From assembly GCA_035553375.1 (NCBI GenBank), contig DATNCY010000320.1:5572-69571 (forward strand): 64,000 nucleotides of DNA, given 5' to 3'. Below the pieces are notes generated by a model. The model had not been told where the DNA came from, searched no databases, and saw only the letters and a list, made by a program, of their open reading frames with translations. Position 1 is the stretch's first letter. Each line of letters begins with the position of its first letter. Positions 33,415-42,200 of the stretch are shown piece by piece. The stretch comes from JAJPHU01 sp035553375 (GTDB lineage Bacteria > Planctomycetota > Planctomycetia > Gemmatales > Gemmataceae). Made by a program: the position numbers and the translations under genes.

Positions 33415-34719
33415 TCACAATCCGAGAGCCTTGCCGGGCAGCGCGCGCTGAAGCGCGTACACGAGTCCGGCGACCGCGCCAACGAGGGCCACCCCCAGCC
33501 AGAGCAGCCAGCCACGTCGCTCGACGCCCGCGCCGATCGCTTGCAATACGATTTCCACGCCGCCGGGCGCCGATGGTGCGATCGGCGGCGGCTCCGGTTT
33601 CGGCGGCAGCGGATCGTCTACCATCGTAATCTGCTTTATATTCAGCACATTCGGCTTGCGTTTCGCGGAGGGCAAAGGCCGGACAGCGGAGGAATCGGGA
33701 AAGGGATCGCGGCCTTGCTGTTGTGCCAGGACACACCACGGACATCGATCCAGCCCCCGATGATAGACGTGTTGTGCGCTGCTTGCGCATGTCATCAGTT
33801 CATGCTCGGCTTCCTCCAACGCATGCTGCCATTGGGCGGCTCCGGGACGCGAATCCGGCTCGGCGTGAGCATCCTCGAAGCAGCGGCGCAGCAATTCCTG
33901 GACGGACGGCGGCAGCACGAACCACGAGGGAGCATGCGGACTCGGTTGCATTGGCCCCGCGCTCTTCCAGGCGTAAGGCCAGTAACCCGCCGCGATGCGT
34001 GCCGGGATCGTGTCCGGTTCGCCATCCCCAACATATTTTCCCGCGAACGGATGCACTCCTTGCATGAGCAACTGAAAAAACAGCACGGCCAGGGCGAAAG
34101 CGTCGTGTTCCGGCCGGCGATCCACCTCCGCGAACGACGCCTCCTGCAATTCGGGAGGCGTGTAATCCGGCCGGCCGACGCGACAACGATACAGACGATC
34201 GCTACCGGGCGTTTGGAACGAATCCACATCGATCAAGGTGACGAGCGCCTGCGGTGTTACCAGCACGTTCGATTCGTTGAGATCGCCCAGCACGTAGCCG
34301 CACTCGTGCAAGATGCGCACCACGGCGGCGAGGTTGCGCGCCGTCCGCAGCAGGGAGCCGTGATGAAATCGCGGGCAAATCTCCTGACGCACGCCGGGAT
34401 TGTAGAACTCCCAGATCAGATGCGCCTTGTCGATGCGTGGCATCAGATAGCCGATGACGCGGCCCGTATCGCCGGCTTCGAGCAAGCGGCCGACCGGCCA
34501 GGCAATGGCCACATGCTGACCGCGATTCGGCGATGCAACCGGCGGTGCGGCCAGCATGGCGGCCAATTTACCCGCATGTTCGTCGGTGGGGTTGTGATAA
34601 ATCTTGGCGGCCAGGTCCGTTCGGCCGGGCACGGCGTAGATGGAGGCTTCGCCGCCGCGGCCCAATAACGGACCTTCGAGGGTGATTTCCTGAGCTTTGC
34701 CTTCCAACCGCACACGCAT
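33415..34719 (-). CDS. YegI-like atypical protein kinase
   Basis: A 434-residue protein from the ATG at 34719; the frame runs further upstream through a repeat array, which I exclude. The Gly loop is LLGRGGEASIYAV (18-30) with Lys39. The catalytic loop is GDLNESNVLV, lacking the usual HRD, and the metal-binding motif is LIDVDSF. VGRPDYTPPELQ and LLMQGVHPFAG follow. This pattern is that of YegI-type kinases, which in E. coli lie with a PP2C phosphatase (YegK) and a VWA protein (YegL). Here a YegL-like VWA gene is two genes upstream but no PP2C is seen. A zinc-knuckle-like CPWC, a Pro-rich stretch and a C-terminal helix follow. Confidence 0.83.
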   Translation of the reverse strand: MRVRLEGKAQEITLEGPLLGRGGEASIYAVPGRTDLAAKIYHNPTDEHAGKLAAMLAAPPVASPNRGQHVAIAWPVGRLLEAGDTGRVIGYLMPRIDKAHLIWEFYNPGVRQEICPRFHHGSLLRTARNLAAVVRILHECGYVLGDLNESNVLVTPQALVTLIDVDSFQTPGSDRLYRCRVGRPDYTPPELQEASFAEVDRRPEHDAFALAVLFFQLLMQGVHPFAGKYVGDGEPDTIPARIAAGYWPYAWKSAGPMQPSPHAPSWFVLPPSVQELLRRCFEDAHAEPDSRPGAAQWQHALEEAEHELMTCASSAQHVYHRGLDRCPWCVLAQQQGRDPFPDSSAVRPLPSAKRKPNVLNIKQITMVDDPLPPKPEPPPIAPSAPGGVEIVLQAIGAGVERRGWLLWLGVALVGAVAGLVYALQRALPGKALGL

Positions 34720-34751
34720 CAACGCCGCCCTTCGAGGCAGTAACAGCAGGA

Positions 34752-34930
34752 GTAGGTGCCGCGAGCCGAGCGGCACTCGTTGTCCGGCTCGGCTCGCCGG
34801 ACCTACAGGTAGGTGCCGCGAGCCGAGCGGCACTCGTCTGAGTCCGGCTCGGCTCGCCGGACCTACGGGTAGGTGCCGCGAGCCGAGCGGCACTGTTGGG
34901 GCAAAGTCCTGCTCGGCAAGCGGGATCTAC
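34752..34930. repeat. Tandem array of palindromic repeat, family B (three units)
   Basis: The unit is GTAGGTGCCGCGAGCCGAGC ... CGGCTCGCCGGACCTAC, ~55-62 bp. Copies start at 34752, 34809 and 34869; the third has a decayed right arm ending GATCTAC at 34930. The array fills the gap between the YegI-like kinase and the toroid protein. Two more units are at 38435-38581. Confidence 0.92.
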
Positions 34931-34949
34931 TGCATGGCGTTACAGCCCC

Positions 34950-36647
34950 TTACTTCTTGCTGCCCGAAATGGCTTTCGACCCCTGGATGATCGTCGGACC
35001 TAATGCCGAGGATGAACCGTTGCCTGCGGCCGTACCGGACATACCAGCCGGCCGGCGTTGCTCGGTGGTTGCCCCGAGAATAGCGTCCCGTCCTTGCAGA
35101 ATAGTCGGTTCGCCAAGTCTGGGGCCGGGCCGTGGCGTGCCGCCTTGCACGGTGAGTTGGAGATCGTGGGCCACATTGCTGCGCTTGAGGATCAAGAGGG
35201 CGAAACAGGTGCCGGCGGGAGATGGATAGGGAGCGTGCCAGCTGCCATCCGCTTGCTGAATCGCCACGAGCATTTCCGCCGCCCACGGATACCATTCCTT
35301 GTCGCCAATAGTTTTAAGATCGTAAATAACCGCCATTCGTTCCAGGGAATAAAGAAAATACAGCGGATCGCGTGCTTCTACTCCGGTGATGCGTCCATCG
35401 GTCAGCGCGATTTTGTCGAGCGAGCGATCCAGGAAGCGCAGTCCCTGATTGATGACGCGATCACTCACATGGACGGGATGATCGGACCGAATGTCTCTGC
35501 CCTGACCGTTGATGACACCGTAACGCATGGCCAGGCTCATCAGGCCCGCGCAGGTCATCGAATCGCGGTAATGCGGGTGAAGGGGATGGTACGACCAACT
35601 GCCGTCGGACGCTTGCGTCTGGCGGAAATACTGTTCGGTGGCCAGCAGCGCCTGCCGCGACGACACGCCATGCCTCTGAGCCACCCATAGACCAAGGATG
35701 GCGAACTGCGTATTGGAATTGTCGCCTCGGTACACCGGCCGAACGCGGATAGCGTGTTTGCGCGGCGCGGCATTCTTCCACGAGATGATTTGCGGCAGTT
35801 GCGGCGAAACGGCGGGGGTGACTGGGGAGCGTTTGCCGTTGACCAAGCAGGAATAGGTCCAGCTGCCGCCTTCCTGTTGGCCGACCAGCAAGCGTTGTCC
35901 GAAGGTCCGAATGAGCGCGCGGTCGCGCGGATCGCCCAGGCGATCGAGAAACAGGATGGCCAGCGCTAGCTCGTAGGTGGCCGCCAGGTCTTGTTCCCGC
36001 GTGCGCAGCCAAGCCGCGATTTGTCGCACGGCGGGATCGCTCGCGGGAATATCGCATTCGAGCAAAGTCAATCCAAGTAATCCAAGATAATTGCGATACT
36101 GATCGTGGCTTTTATGATGTTTTCGCAAGTAGGCGACACCCCGAGCGATGGCACGATTGACGCGCTCGGGCAACGCAACCGGAGGGCGGGATTCCACCAG
36201 GAGAGGAGGCGGTCTCAGTGCGGTTGACAGGCGAGGCGATTGCGGCGAGCGAGCCATCGGTTGCGGCGCGGGAGCCGGCGGAGGCGGGGTGATTTCGAGA
36301 ATGGGAGATGGTTCGGGAGGAAGTTGGGCTACCTTCGGCGTTGGTGCTGGGCGAGCCGCCTGGGACTCCATGCCGCCCACAAGTCGATACGCATAAACGA
36401 GACCGCCGACGAGGAAGAGCAGCGCGCCGATGGCCAGGCAGCCTTTCCATACGTGCTGCGCGGACGCGATAGGTGCCGGCACCGGCACCGGCGGGACCGA
36501 GGGAGGCGGCACAAGCGTCACGGGGCCGGTCGGCAGACGAACGGAGAAGACGGTATCGCACAACGGGCAAGTCAGCAGGCCCGTCTCCGGCAGAGATGCC
36601 TCGAAAATCAGATTGCACTCGGGACAGGTGCGTTTCGGTTCCACCAT
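34950..36647 (-). CDS. Zinc-ribbon membrane protein with terpenoid-cyclase-like toroid repeats
   Basis: A 565-residue protein. Residues 8-35 are a CxxC/CxxC ribbon (TCPECNLIF, LTCPLCDTVFSV), as in MJ0042-type fingers. A helix at ~70-90 (CLAIGALLFLVGGLVYAYRLV) anchors it. A long Pro-rich linker is followed from ~160 by alpha/alpha-toroid repeats (GVAYLRKHHKS, WLRTREQDLAATYELALAIL, QASDGSWSYHP, QQADGSWHAPYPS), as in prenyltransferase and squalene-cyclase domains. The DxDD or zinc-site residues of real enzymes are not seen, so a binding role is more likely. Such proteins are frequent in planctomycetes. GAGGAA precedes the ATG. It lies between the VWA and YegI-like genes. Confidence 0.8.
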   Translation of the reverse strand: MVEPKRTCPECNLIFEASLPETGLLTCPLCDTVFSVRLPTGPVTLVPPPSVPPVPVPAPIASAQHVWKGCLAIGALLFLVGGLVYAYRLVGGMESQAARPAPTPKVAQLPPEPSPILEITPPPPAPAPQPMARSPQSPRLSTALRPPPLLVESRPPVALPERVNRAIARGVAYLRKHHKSHDQYRNYLGLLGLTLLECDIPASDPAVRQIAAWLRTREQDLAATYELALAILFLDRLGDPRDRALIRTFGQRLLVGQQEGGSWTYSCLVNGKRSPVTPAVSPQLPQIISWKNAAPRKHAIRVRPVYRGDNSNTQFAILGLWVAQRHGVSSRQALLATEQYFRQTQASDGSWSYHPLHPHYRDSMTCAGLMSLAMRYGVINGQGRDIRSDHPVHVSDRVINQGLRFLDRSLDKIALTDGRITGVEARDPLYFLYSLERMAVIYDLKTIGDKEWYPWAAEMLVAIQQADGSWHAPYPSPAGTCFALLILKRSNVAHDLQLTVQGGTPRPGPRLGEPTILQGRDAILGATTEQRRPAGMSGTAAGNGSSSALGPTIIQGSKAISGSKK

Positions 36648-36661
36648 GACGGTTCCTCGGA

Positions 36662-36740
36662 ATGGCGAACGGCCGGCTTACGCCGCTGGTATAGCGTCCA
36701 CCAGCCTATACCAGCCGGCTTACGCCGGCCGTTCGCCCAT
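36662..36740. repeat. Palindromic repeat, family C (second copy)
   Basis: The arms GCGAACGGCCGGCTTACGCC (36665-36684) and the mirror ending near 36737 flank a secondary inner inverted pair (TGGTATAG / CTATACCA). The right arm overlaps the 3' end of the VWA gene and supplies its final codons (MGERPA) and TAA stop. Confidence 0.9.
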
Positions 36741-37448
36741 CTCAGACGGCAGGGCGAGTTGATCGTCTGCCGAGTTCGTGGCGGCGCGGGCAGTGCTGGC
36801 CGATAACCAAGCGAACACATCGCCAAGCCGCAAACTTTCCAGTTCGAGAGGCGGTCGCACGGCGATCCGCGCCAGCAATTTCCTGTTCGCTCCCTCGATA
36901 CCGATGGCGAAGAACGCGACCTTGTGCGCTGCCTCCGCCGCGCGGATGCGTTGCACCGCTTGCCGCGTCGTCTCCATTGTTTCGCCCTGCGGCATGCCGT
37001 CGGTAATGAGAAACACCCACGGCCGCGAATACGGTACGCCGTTGGCGCGATAACGCCCCTTGCGTATCTCCAAAATGTCCAACGCCTTCAGGATGGCGGT
37101 ACACATCGGCGTTTCGCCGGCCGCTTGCAGCGCGGGCGGCTGGAAGCGATCCACCGTGATGAAATCCTGCACGACCTCCACGTCGGCCCCGAAGGAGACG
37201 ATGGCCACTTCGACGCGCTTACTCGCCAGAGGCATCGCCAGCAGTTGGTCACGGAAAACGTGCAGACCGCGATGGAGTGCGGTCATCGGTTCCCCGGCCA
37301 TCGATTGCGAGGTATCGAGAACCAGCACACACGGACAACGCGGCTCGGGATTGTCCGCGAACTCCAAGGTGTTGTCGAAGAGATCTTCGCCGAAGTCCGG
37401 CCCGTCCAGGGGTGCATTGTCCACCGCAGTATCGTTCGGCTCCGCCAT
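36720..37448 (-). CDS. YegL/TerY-like VWA domain protein
   Basis: A 242-residue protein from the ATG at 37448 (the upstream open frame looks non-coding). It follows E. coli YegL closely in motif order: DNPEPRCPCVLVLDTSQSM (~32-50), KRVEVAIVSFG, GETPMCTAILKALD, YSRPWVFLITDG, FFAIGIEGAN. The MIDAS residues are DTSQS, the Thr of ETPM and the Asp of ITDG, so metal binding is likely. TerY-type VWA proteins work with a YegI-like kinase and a PP2C phosphatase, and the kinase is encoded two genes downstream. Its last six codons come from a palindromic repeat. Confidence 0.87.
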   Translation of the reverse strand: MAEPNDTAVDNAPLDGPDFGEDLFDNTLEFADNPEPRCPCVLVLDTSQSMAGEPMTALHRGLHVFRDQLLAMPLASKRVEVAIVSFGADVEVVQDFITVDRFQPPALQAAGETPMCTAILKALDILEIRKGRYRANGVPYSRPWVFLITDGMPQGETMETTRQAVQRIRAAEAAHKVAFFAIGIEGANRKLLARIAVRPPLELESLRLGDVFAWLSASTARAATNSADDQLALPSEMGERPA

Positions 37449-37617
37449 CGTGTTCGGTCCTTTGTCCTCAAACGAACGGCGCACATCCCACGCGGCGCAG
37501 GGAGATCGACAGACCATCTTCGCGATCATCTCACGCAAGTATGGGATATGTTGGGGTGAGGTGTCGCCGAAGATTCCATTTTTAAGGATTGCGCCAAGAA
37601 ATGCGGGTGACGGGTAA

Positions 37618-38430
37618 TTAGAAAGACGGCGATTCGTCCGCTGTCCAATGGCCGCACCACAACCGCCAGGAATGCCCCTCGACAAGCAGCGCCCCGACGT
37701 ATCCCTCGGCCGGTGTCAGGCTCCTCATCGACCATCGCCCCACGTCCTGAGGATCGTGTCGCGTGGCCATTAACGCCGCCGGTTCGCCCGGATGCAGTGT
37801 CACATCGAACTGATCGAGAGGCAGCGTCAATCCCTTGCCGACCGCCTTGATGTAGGCTTCCTTGCGCGTCCAGCAATGAAAGAACGCCTCACGTCGCAGC
37901 TCCGGCGGCAGGGAACGCAGAGCGGCCACTTCACGCGGCGAAAAGAAACGCTCGGCCAATTTCTCGCCTTCCAGATTGTCGCGGATGCGTTCCACATCGA
38001 CGCCAATCTCTCGGCCGCGCGTCACCGCCAGCAACGCCAGTCCGTGCGAGTGCGTGAGATTGAAACGCAAGTCGATCGCGCCGGCTTCGCCGACCAACAA
38101 GGGTTTACCGTGGATGGTGTAAGCGAACCGCACTTGCTCCGGGCGCTGCTGCAAATAGGGGGCAAGGAGGGATCGCATAGCGCCGCGGCCGGCGATGAAG
38201 TGCCGGCGATCTTTCTCGAAATGAAAGCGCGCGGCGCGCTTCCGTTCCTCGTCCGCCAGACTCGCATGCAGTCGAGAGAGAACGTCCTCCCCACAGTCGA
38301 GCGGAATGCGCCAGACCTGTACGTCGTCCGTCGTGAGTCGCGGCGGCTGCGCCGATTGCCATTCGGGATGCGGTTGCAAATCAGTCTCTCCGTCTTGGAA
38401 GCCGCTCGTGGCTTCAAAGCACGAATGCAA
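37618..38430 (-). CDS. 4'-Phosphopantetheinyl transferase (Sfp type)
   Basis: Up to 270 residues. The family motifs are clear: IGVDVERI (Mg-binding Asp and Glu) at ~140, and FHCWTRKEAYIKAVGKGL (WxxKEAxxKxxGxGL) at ~188. The enzyme transfers phosphopantetheine from CoA to a carrier protein of fatty-acid, polyketide or peptide synthesis. The Sfp/Gsp size class (>220 residues) points to secondary-metabolite or broad-range carriers, but no synthase is in the window. The furthest start is TTG at 38430, 5 bp from a repeat array; the true start may be internal, before VQVWRIPLD. Confidence 0.88.
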   Translation of the reverse strand: MHSCFEATSGFQDGETDLQPHPEWQSAQPPRLTTDDVQVWRIPLDCGEDVLSRLHASLADEERKRAARFHFEKDRRHFIAGRGAMRSLLAPYLQQRPEQVRFAYTIHGKPLLVGEAGAIDLRFNLTHSHGLALLAVTRGREIGVDVERIRDNLEGEKLAERFFSPREVAALRSLPPELRREAFFHCWTRKEAYIKAVGKGLTLPLDQFDVTLHPGEPAALMATRHDPQDVGRWSMRSLTPAEGYVGALLVEGHSWRLWCGHWTADESPSF

Positions 38431-38434
38431 TGAA

Positions 38435-38581
38435 GTAGGTGCCGCGAGCCGAGCGGCACTTGTACAGGCAAAGTCCGGCTCGGCTCGCCGGACCTACTGG
38501 CCGAGCGGCACAGATTCAGTAGGTGCCGCGAGCTGAGCGGCACTTGTACAGGCAAAGTCCGGCTCGGCTCGCCGGACCTAC
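38435..38581. repeat. Tandem palindromic repeat, family B (two units)
   Basis: Units lie at 38435-38497 and 38519-38581, separated by a truncated piece of the same repeat (CCGAGCGGCAC). The units match those at 34752-34930. They sit immediately upstream of the phosphopantetheinyl transferase start. Confidence 0.92.
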
Positions 38582-38600
38582 TGGCATTCTGTTACCGCTC

Positions 38601-39128
38601 CTAGACCAAACCATTTTCCGAAGTTCGGGAGTTTGATTCGCTAGCTTTGAGGTATTCCTGAACGACGAGGGCCGCCTTAGGATATTTCCCTTCCAAACGC
38701 CGCGCCATCGCCACCAACCGCCGGCGATTGGCCACCGCCAACCGGAGGGAGATCCAGTAGGCTCCCAGGAAGATGAGGAGCGTCCCGCTGGCGGCCAAGC
38801 CAATGTGCAGGTATTGAGGATCTTTTTTATCGTTAAAATAGACCAGATACGTTATCCCGGCCGTGATGACGGCAATCAGAGACAGCAACCCGAGTAGGCC
38901 GCGAAACCACGCCAGCGCTATGGACTTCAGGCTCCAGTAGATCGAATAACCCGCGAACGACCCTTTGCGAAATAGCCCCGGATCGACTTGGCTGCCATGC
39001 AAGACCAAGTAACTGCGGCCAGGAACCAAGGGAAATTCGCAGATGTGAAGGAACGGCGTCGCCACATAAAAGTGGCCCGGAACCTGATCGACGACTCCGA
39101 ACAGCTTTTCACCGACGGTAATAAACAT
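38601..39128 (-). CDS. Small membrane protein of unknown function
   Basis: A 175-residue protein. The N-terminal ~70 residues form a soluble beta-rich part (VPGHFYVATPFLHICEF, YLVLHGSQVDPG). Hydrophobic segments follow at ~77-98 (LLGLLSLIAVITAGITYLVYF) and ~110-130, then a charged helical tail. GGAG eight bases before the ATG supports the start. I do not recognise the family. It lies between the transferase and the helicase genes on the same strand. Confidence 0.65.
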   Translation of the reverse strand: MFITVGEKLFGVVDQVPGHFYVATPFLHICEFPLVPGRSYLVLHGSQVDPGLFRKGSFAGYSIYWSLKSIALAWFRGLLGLLSLIAVITAGITYLVYFNDKKDPQYLHIGLAASGTLLIFLGAYWISLRLAVANRRRLVAMARRLEGKYPKAALVVQEYLKASESNSRTSENGLV

Positions 39129-39276
39129 TTGTCTCTCCCGGTCATTGCGGCGGATGCGCCGATTTCCGAGCCACCTCGCGCGGAGGGTTCACTGTATCAC
39201 GGCATAAGCCGAAGCAACAGTCGAGCTAACGCCGCGGTGATCTCGTCAGATCGAACACGGCTTCGGGGATAAACTC

Positions 39277-42200
39277 TCAGCGCCAGACGGCGTACAGCGT
39301 CATGGCTTGATAATCGCGCACGAAGCCGGCAGTTTCCAGCAGGGCACGGCCCTCCGATGAGGTGATAGGTTGGCCATTCCACTCCTCGACAGTCAACTTG
39401 TGGCGCGCCGACAGGCCACGCTGATTATCGAAGATGCCGGGCAGACAAGCGACGGCGGCCGCCACCTCATCGCGGCTGGCGCTGGCCAGGGCGGTCAAGC
39501 GTTTGCCGTGTTGCTCAATCAGCAGCACCGGCCGGCCGGCCTGTAGAATCAGCCAGTTACCGGGACGACGCAACAGCGGCCGAGTGCCGCCATCAAGCAA
39601 GGGAATATCGAAAGGCGCACCTGAACCGTAGAGATTAGCCGGGTCCATACTGTGCAGCAGCACCGGCGGTGCGGTCGCCGTTGAGGGCAGATGCAGTTCT
39701 TGTAGTTGCCGCGCCGCTTCGGGCAGGGCGAACTGAGCGCCGGACAATCCTTCGACGAAATAGCCGCGCCGCACTTCGCCCGCCAGTTCCATGCGGCTGA
39801 GGACTTCATAAAGAATGCGCCACGGCAGCAACCAGGGATCGAGCAGAGCCAACTCGCGAGCCACGATGCCGTAGCGTTCCAATAGCAGCGCCGCCTGCGC
39901 GATGGCGTGCGCCTCCGGTTCGGGATGCCCCCAGGGTACGATCGACCAACGGCCTTCCATCCGCTGTCCGCGATCCGCTGTCCGCAGTCCGCTTCGCCGG
40001 CTGGGTGAGGGCGGATGGCCAATGGCGGGTAGCGGATGGCGGATGGCGGATGGCGGATGGCGGACAGCGGAGTAGTGATCGTTCGTCACCATACAATGAC
40101 GCATCAACACGCCCAAGGCTGCTCGCGCCGCGCCGGGAGACATGCCAAGGTCCGCCGCAAGGTCGGTGAGGAACGACGCCCCGCGCGCGCGCAGATGATC
40201 CAGCACTCGATCGGCATCCGCGCCCAGTGCCGGTGCGTCGGACACGACGCGCAACGGCAGCTGACGCAGCATTTCGCGGCTGAAGAAGGCGACCCGACCG
40301 ATTTCGCCGCCGTCGGCTTGCGTGCCCTGACAGATCCACAATCCCGCGCCGCCGGCGATCCATTCATCCAGCCAGCGCGGTTGGTATCCCGGCACGCGAG
40401 ACGGAAGTACCGTCCGTTCCCATACCTCCGCATCGAGCGGTAAGCCTTGCAGTCGCGCCAGTACATCCGCCAATCCTTCGCTTTCGCCGCGCCGCGTCTC
40501 GGGATGGAGTCCCTGCCAGCGCAGCAGAAAATCACTGAACTGCGGCGGCGAACAGGTGACAACCTCACGGCGTAAGATGCCCAGGCTGCCGCGCTGCACT
40601 TGCTCCAGATTGGCCGGATCGGACCATTGCACCGTCTCGCCTTCGGGCGCGGACACCGTCACAATTCGCCCCGCCTTCGCCCATTCCTCCAACTGGCGGC
40701 GCGCCCAAGCTGGCTCGAATGGATACCGCGCCAGCACGTCGGCCAGACCAACGAGGGCATGCGTGGCCAGGAAGCGAGCGAGGATCGTCGCTCCCGCCAC
40801 CTGCCTCTGTTCCACACTGGCGGAAGGGGCATTCCCCAAGCCGAATGCCTGTTGATACGCTTGTGCGTCCTCAACGGCTACCCAGCGCACGGATGAACCG
40901 CGCAACGCCGGCGTCATCGGCAGTTCAACGCGACACGCTCGCCCTTCCGTTTCGAGCTGCTCCAGAAATGCGGCCATCGGCCCTTCGAGTTCCTCCGGTG
41001 TCAGATCGCCGAGTCGCCGTAGCCATTCGGCCATCTCTGTCACCGAGCGCGGCGGTTGACCGACACCGCGCAAGCGGCGCTCGACTTGATGCACCGCGCG
41101 CGGATCGAGTAAATGGCCCTGACGCTCCGGCGCGACAAGCTGTTCCAGCAGCTGCCGATCGAGCGTGTGAGCGCGGTCGCCATCCGCTTCGACGCCGTCT
41201 TGCTGGTACATGAACGCGATCGTGAACGAGAATAGCAAGCCCGCCGCGAAGGGTGAAGGTGTCTCGGCCCGGCGTGTCACCACGTTAACACGGCCGGCCT
41301 GGATGTCCGCGAGCAATTGTTGAAGGCGTGGCACGTCGAGATGATCGTGCAGACATTCGCGGAACGTCTCGGCGATGATGGGGAAGTCGGCATGACGGCG
41401 AGCGACTTGCAACAGATCGCGGCCGCGCAGCCGTTGCAGCCACAACGGCGCTCGTTTGCCCGGCTGCAAACGCGGCAAGAGTAGCGATCGCGCCGCGTTC
41501 TGCCGGAAACGTAAGGCGAACAGGGCACTATCGGCCAACTCATCGAGAATCAGCCCCTCCACATTCTCCGGCGTCAAGCCCGCGAACAGATCGATGATCG
41601 GCTCATCGGTATCGGTTAGCCGGATGAGGATACCGTCATCGTGGTGCATGCACTGCGGCTGATAACCCAATCGCTGACGTAATCGCCCCTCCAAGGCCAA
41701 GCGCAGCGAGAGATGCAGACGATTGCCAAGCGGACTGAGCAAGACAACTTGCCAGTCGCCGAGTTGATCGCGCGATGCCTCAATGACAAGCGTGCGATCC
41801 GTGGGCAAACACCCCGCAACCAAAAGCTGTCTTCCGATATGATAACGGATATTACGGGCCGCTTTTGACTCTAAATGAAACTCAGTCTGTAACCAATCGA
41901 GGCATCCCGGTTGTTCGAGAAGTTCGGCCAGCTCGCGGAGGAATGCCCCGATGGCGCAACCGAGATCGTAACTGCGGCCGGTGTTCTCGCCCTTCCAGAA
42001 GGGCACCATCGCCGGCGCGCCCTCGGCCGGCGACACGATCACGCGATCGGCCTCAATGCTTTCCAGCCGCCACGCATTGGTTCCCAGCAAGAAAGTATCG
42101 CCGACGCGGCGCTCGTAAATGAATTCTTCATCGAGTTCGCCGATTCGCGCGCCGTTGCTGGTGTAGGCGGCATATTGTCCTGTATCGGGGATGGTGCCGC

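Noticed and set aside
33335..33790. 152-codon N-terminal extension of the STPK
   Set aside because: The extension is Arg/Ala-rich, overlaps the 3' end of the upstream kinase gene on the same strand in another frame, and the ATG at 33334 starts the typical kinase N-terminus.
34720..34893. N-terminal extension of the YegI-like kinase through the repeat array
   Set aside because: Residues such as VPLGSRHLPVGPASRAG come wholly from the repeats. The kinase start at 34719 is complete without them.
34752..34930. Possible CRISPR array
   Set aside because: Units are palindromic with short variable loops, there are only three, no uniform spacers exist and no cas genes are nearby.
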